DNA from: Bacteroidota bacterium | GTDB taxonomy: Bacteria > Bacteroidota > Bacteroidia > Bacteroidales > Bacteroidaceae | DNA: 64,000 nucleotides | NCBI GenBank assembly: GCA_023426145.1 | Contig: JAFABG010000040.1 | Coordinates: 310,001-374,000 of the forward strand | Direction: 5' to 3' | In this document: positions 62,550-64,000 of the stretch, piece after piece | Layout of the letters: each line of letters opens with the position of its first letter | How positions within the stretch are numbered: the stretch's first letter is position 1 | Position numbers and translations under genes: made by a program | The notes under the pieces: generated by a model | What the model was told of the DNA's origin: nothing | Databases searched by the model: none | The model's input: the letters and a program-made list of their open reading frames with translations, nothing else

Positions 62550-64000
62550 TTAGAAAGTTACTTGTAAGCCAAAAGATACGGTACGGTACATTGGATCAAT
62601 ACGTCCCCAAGTACCATTAGTTGGTTCGGCCGATTCCTGAGAGTTAATTTCAGGGTCAACAGGCGCATTGCTCTTATTGATCAGTTCGCAGATATTGTTG
62701 GCACTGAAGTAAACACGTACTTTCTCAGCATAGGCTTTTTTAGTCAAGCTTTTAGGTAATGTATATCCAATTGTTAAGTTCTTGAAACGCAAATAGGCCA
62801 TGTTTACCAAGTATCTGCTTTGTGGATAGAAGTTATGGTTTCCTTTATCTAAAACAGAAATTATGCCTTGTCCAGAGTTCCCAGCCCACATGCGTGGGAA
62901 AAATGCATTTGCATTTTGATTTTCTTCTGTCCAATAGTCTGTTTGATTCTCGTAAATAGCATCTGCACCACGAGACATCGGAAGAACGAATGCCCCTGTT
63001 GACCACAAATCGCGTTTCCCTATCCCTTGGAAGAATGCATCGATATCGAAACCTTTCCAAGATCCACCAAGTCGGAAACTGTATTGGTAGCGTGGGGTTG
63101 TGTTACCGATAACTTTCAAATCACCATGGTCATCAGCCGTTCCTTTGCCACCATCAATGACATCGTTGCCATCTAAATTTTTAAATTTGATGTCACCAGG
63201 ACCATATACAAATCCATTTTGCTCTAATCCCTTTTGTGAGGCAACACCTGTTGCGTATGAGCCGTCTGCATTAAAGTCATCTTTAGTGAAAATACGATCG
63301 GTTTCAAAACCCCAGATGTCACCATAAACTTTGCCGCTATATTTCTGATTTAAAAGTTTTGAATCATTATCCCATTTGGTTATCACAGTTTTAAAATCAC
63401 CGATACTGGCGTTAGCATAAACGTTAACTTCCTTGAAAGTGTGACGCCAGTCAATACTTAATTCCCATCCGCGGGTTCTTAGTTTACCGGCATTAACCAC
63501 CGGTGGGTCTGCACCTAATACTTGAGGAAGAAGTTTACTTGGAGCCAACATATCATTGGTGGTACGTTGATACCAGTCGAATGATAAATTAACTTCATTA
63601 TTTAGTAATCCTAAATCTAATCCAAGATCAAGTGTTTGAATACGTTCCCATTTTAGAGTGGATGAAACTAACGTAGGCATATTATACATACTTACTTTTT
63701 GTCCGCTGGAGTCAAGCCAGTATGAGTAGCCAGTCTTGGAATCGTTTTCTTTTCTACTAAGTGTGGAAATAAACATATTTTCACCAACTGCTTGATTACC
63801 AATTTCACCATAAGAAGCACGGAATTTACCATTACTAACAACTTTTTTCAAAGGAGAGAAGTAAGCTTCTTCACTGAAGCGATAGCCAAGAGAACCTGAT
63901 GGGAAGAATGCCCAACGGTCACTTGAAGGAAATTTAGAGGATCCATCATAACGGCCGTTTAACTCTAATAGCCATATGCCATTGTAGTCATAATTGATTC
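62550..64000 (-). CDS. SusC/RagA-family TonB-dependent receptor, 5' part outside the window
   Basis: The frame is open to the window edge (reading NGIWLLELNGRYDGSSKF before the first internal Met at 63851). It contains the C-terminal half of the outer-membrane barrel, with SFDWYQRTTNDML, GDIKFKNLDG, GNTTPRYQYSFRLGG and KNLTIGYTLPKSL, ending in FGLQVTF with a C-terminal Phe. It transports the glycan held by the SusD partner. The signal, carboxypeptidase-like domain and plug lie outside the window. Confidence 0.95.
   Translation of the reverse strand, partial: INYDYNGIWLLELNGRYDGSSKFPSSDRWAFFPSGSLGYRFSEEAYFSPLKKVVSNGKFRASYGEIGNQAVGENMFISTLSRKENDSKTGYSYWLDSSGQKVSMYNMPTLVSSTLKWERIQTLDLGLDLGLLNNEVNLSFDWYQRTTNDMLAPSKLLPQVLGADPPVVNAGKLRTRGWELSIDWRHTFKEVNVYANASIGDFKTVITKWDNDSKLLNQKYSGKVYGDIWGFETDRIFTKDDFNADGSYATGVASQKGLEQNGFVYGPGDIKFKNLDGNDVIDGGKGTADDHGDLKVIGNTTPRYQYSFRLGGSWKGFDIDAFFQGIGKRDLWSTGAFVLPMSRGADAIYENQTDYWTEENQNANAFFPRMWAGNSGQGIISVLDKGNHNFYPQSRYLVNMAYLRFKNLTIGYTLPKSLTKKAYAEKVRVYFSANNICELINKSNAPVDPEINSQESAEPTNGTWGRIDPMYRTVSFGLQVTF

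Overview
The window looks like a chromosome segment of a gut-type Bacteroides (order Bacteroidales). It carries a SusC/SusD pair, long strings of secreted glycoside hydrolases, TAnnTTTG-type promoter boxes with an upstream TTTG, lipoprotein signals rich in Ser/Asp after the Cys, and Bacteroides-type IS elements. I saw no rRNA, tRNA or CRISPR array.

Layout. 1-2.1 kb: end of a MalY/PatB-type PLP enzyme and a membrane-anchored metallophosphoesterase. 2.1-20.9 kb: two divergent gene strings for a pectin-type glycan. The minus string is GH2, CE12-like esterase, GH28, small secreted protein, GH28, GH106; the plus string is GH43, GH42, GH28, GH35. The content fits rhamnogalacturonan-I with galactan/arabinan side chains, but no SusC/SusD, lyase or regulator lies in this part. 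20.9-42.0 kb: an accessory island bounded by two 599-bp direct copies of a small secreted-protein gene (DUF5043-like). It holds an agmatine-deiminase-like gene, an AraC/GyrI-type regulator, a decayed polymorphic-toxin tail with an intact putative immunity gene, VirE-type gene debris, a deleted IS3-family element and a 10.9-kb composite transposon. 42.3-45.2 kb: a LacZ-type GH2. 45.4-64.0 kb: one long minus-strand operon that reads as a peptidoglycan (MurNAc) utilisation locus: SusC, SusD, amidase, phosphoesterase/beta-propeller protein, GT2, DUF4922, SpoIID-like protein, AmpG-like permease, NamZ-like muramidase, MurT-like membrane protein, BadF-type amino-sugar kinase, MurQ and an SGNH hydrolase.

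The most striking structure is the composite transposon at 27982-38889. Two directly repeated, non-identical IS4-family elements flank it, and the whole unit is bracketed by a perfect 9-bp target duplication (ATATAATTA). It landed three codons before the stop of a leucine-rich-repeat lipoprotein gene. Its cargo is a nitrosative-stress cluster (DUF438/hemerythrin, DUF2249 plus AhpD-like, Hcp, BFD-type ferredoxin), followed by what looks like a two-site attC (integron cassette) array without an integron integrase. A CPBP protease cassette lies between the two attC-like sites, and a truncated GNAT gene follows the second. The second site is split by a group IIC-like intron in the antisense orientation, the orientation known for group IIC-attC introns. 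Cargo genes are cut at both ends by the IS elements.

A second notable structure is the right end of the IS3-family element, where five copies of an AACTTTTTTAGG-like motif repeat at exactly 31-bp spacing, the last lying inside the terminal inverted repeat.

All family assignments come from reading motifs and remembered family features; no database search was run.
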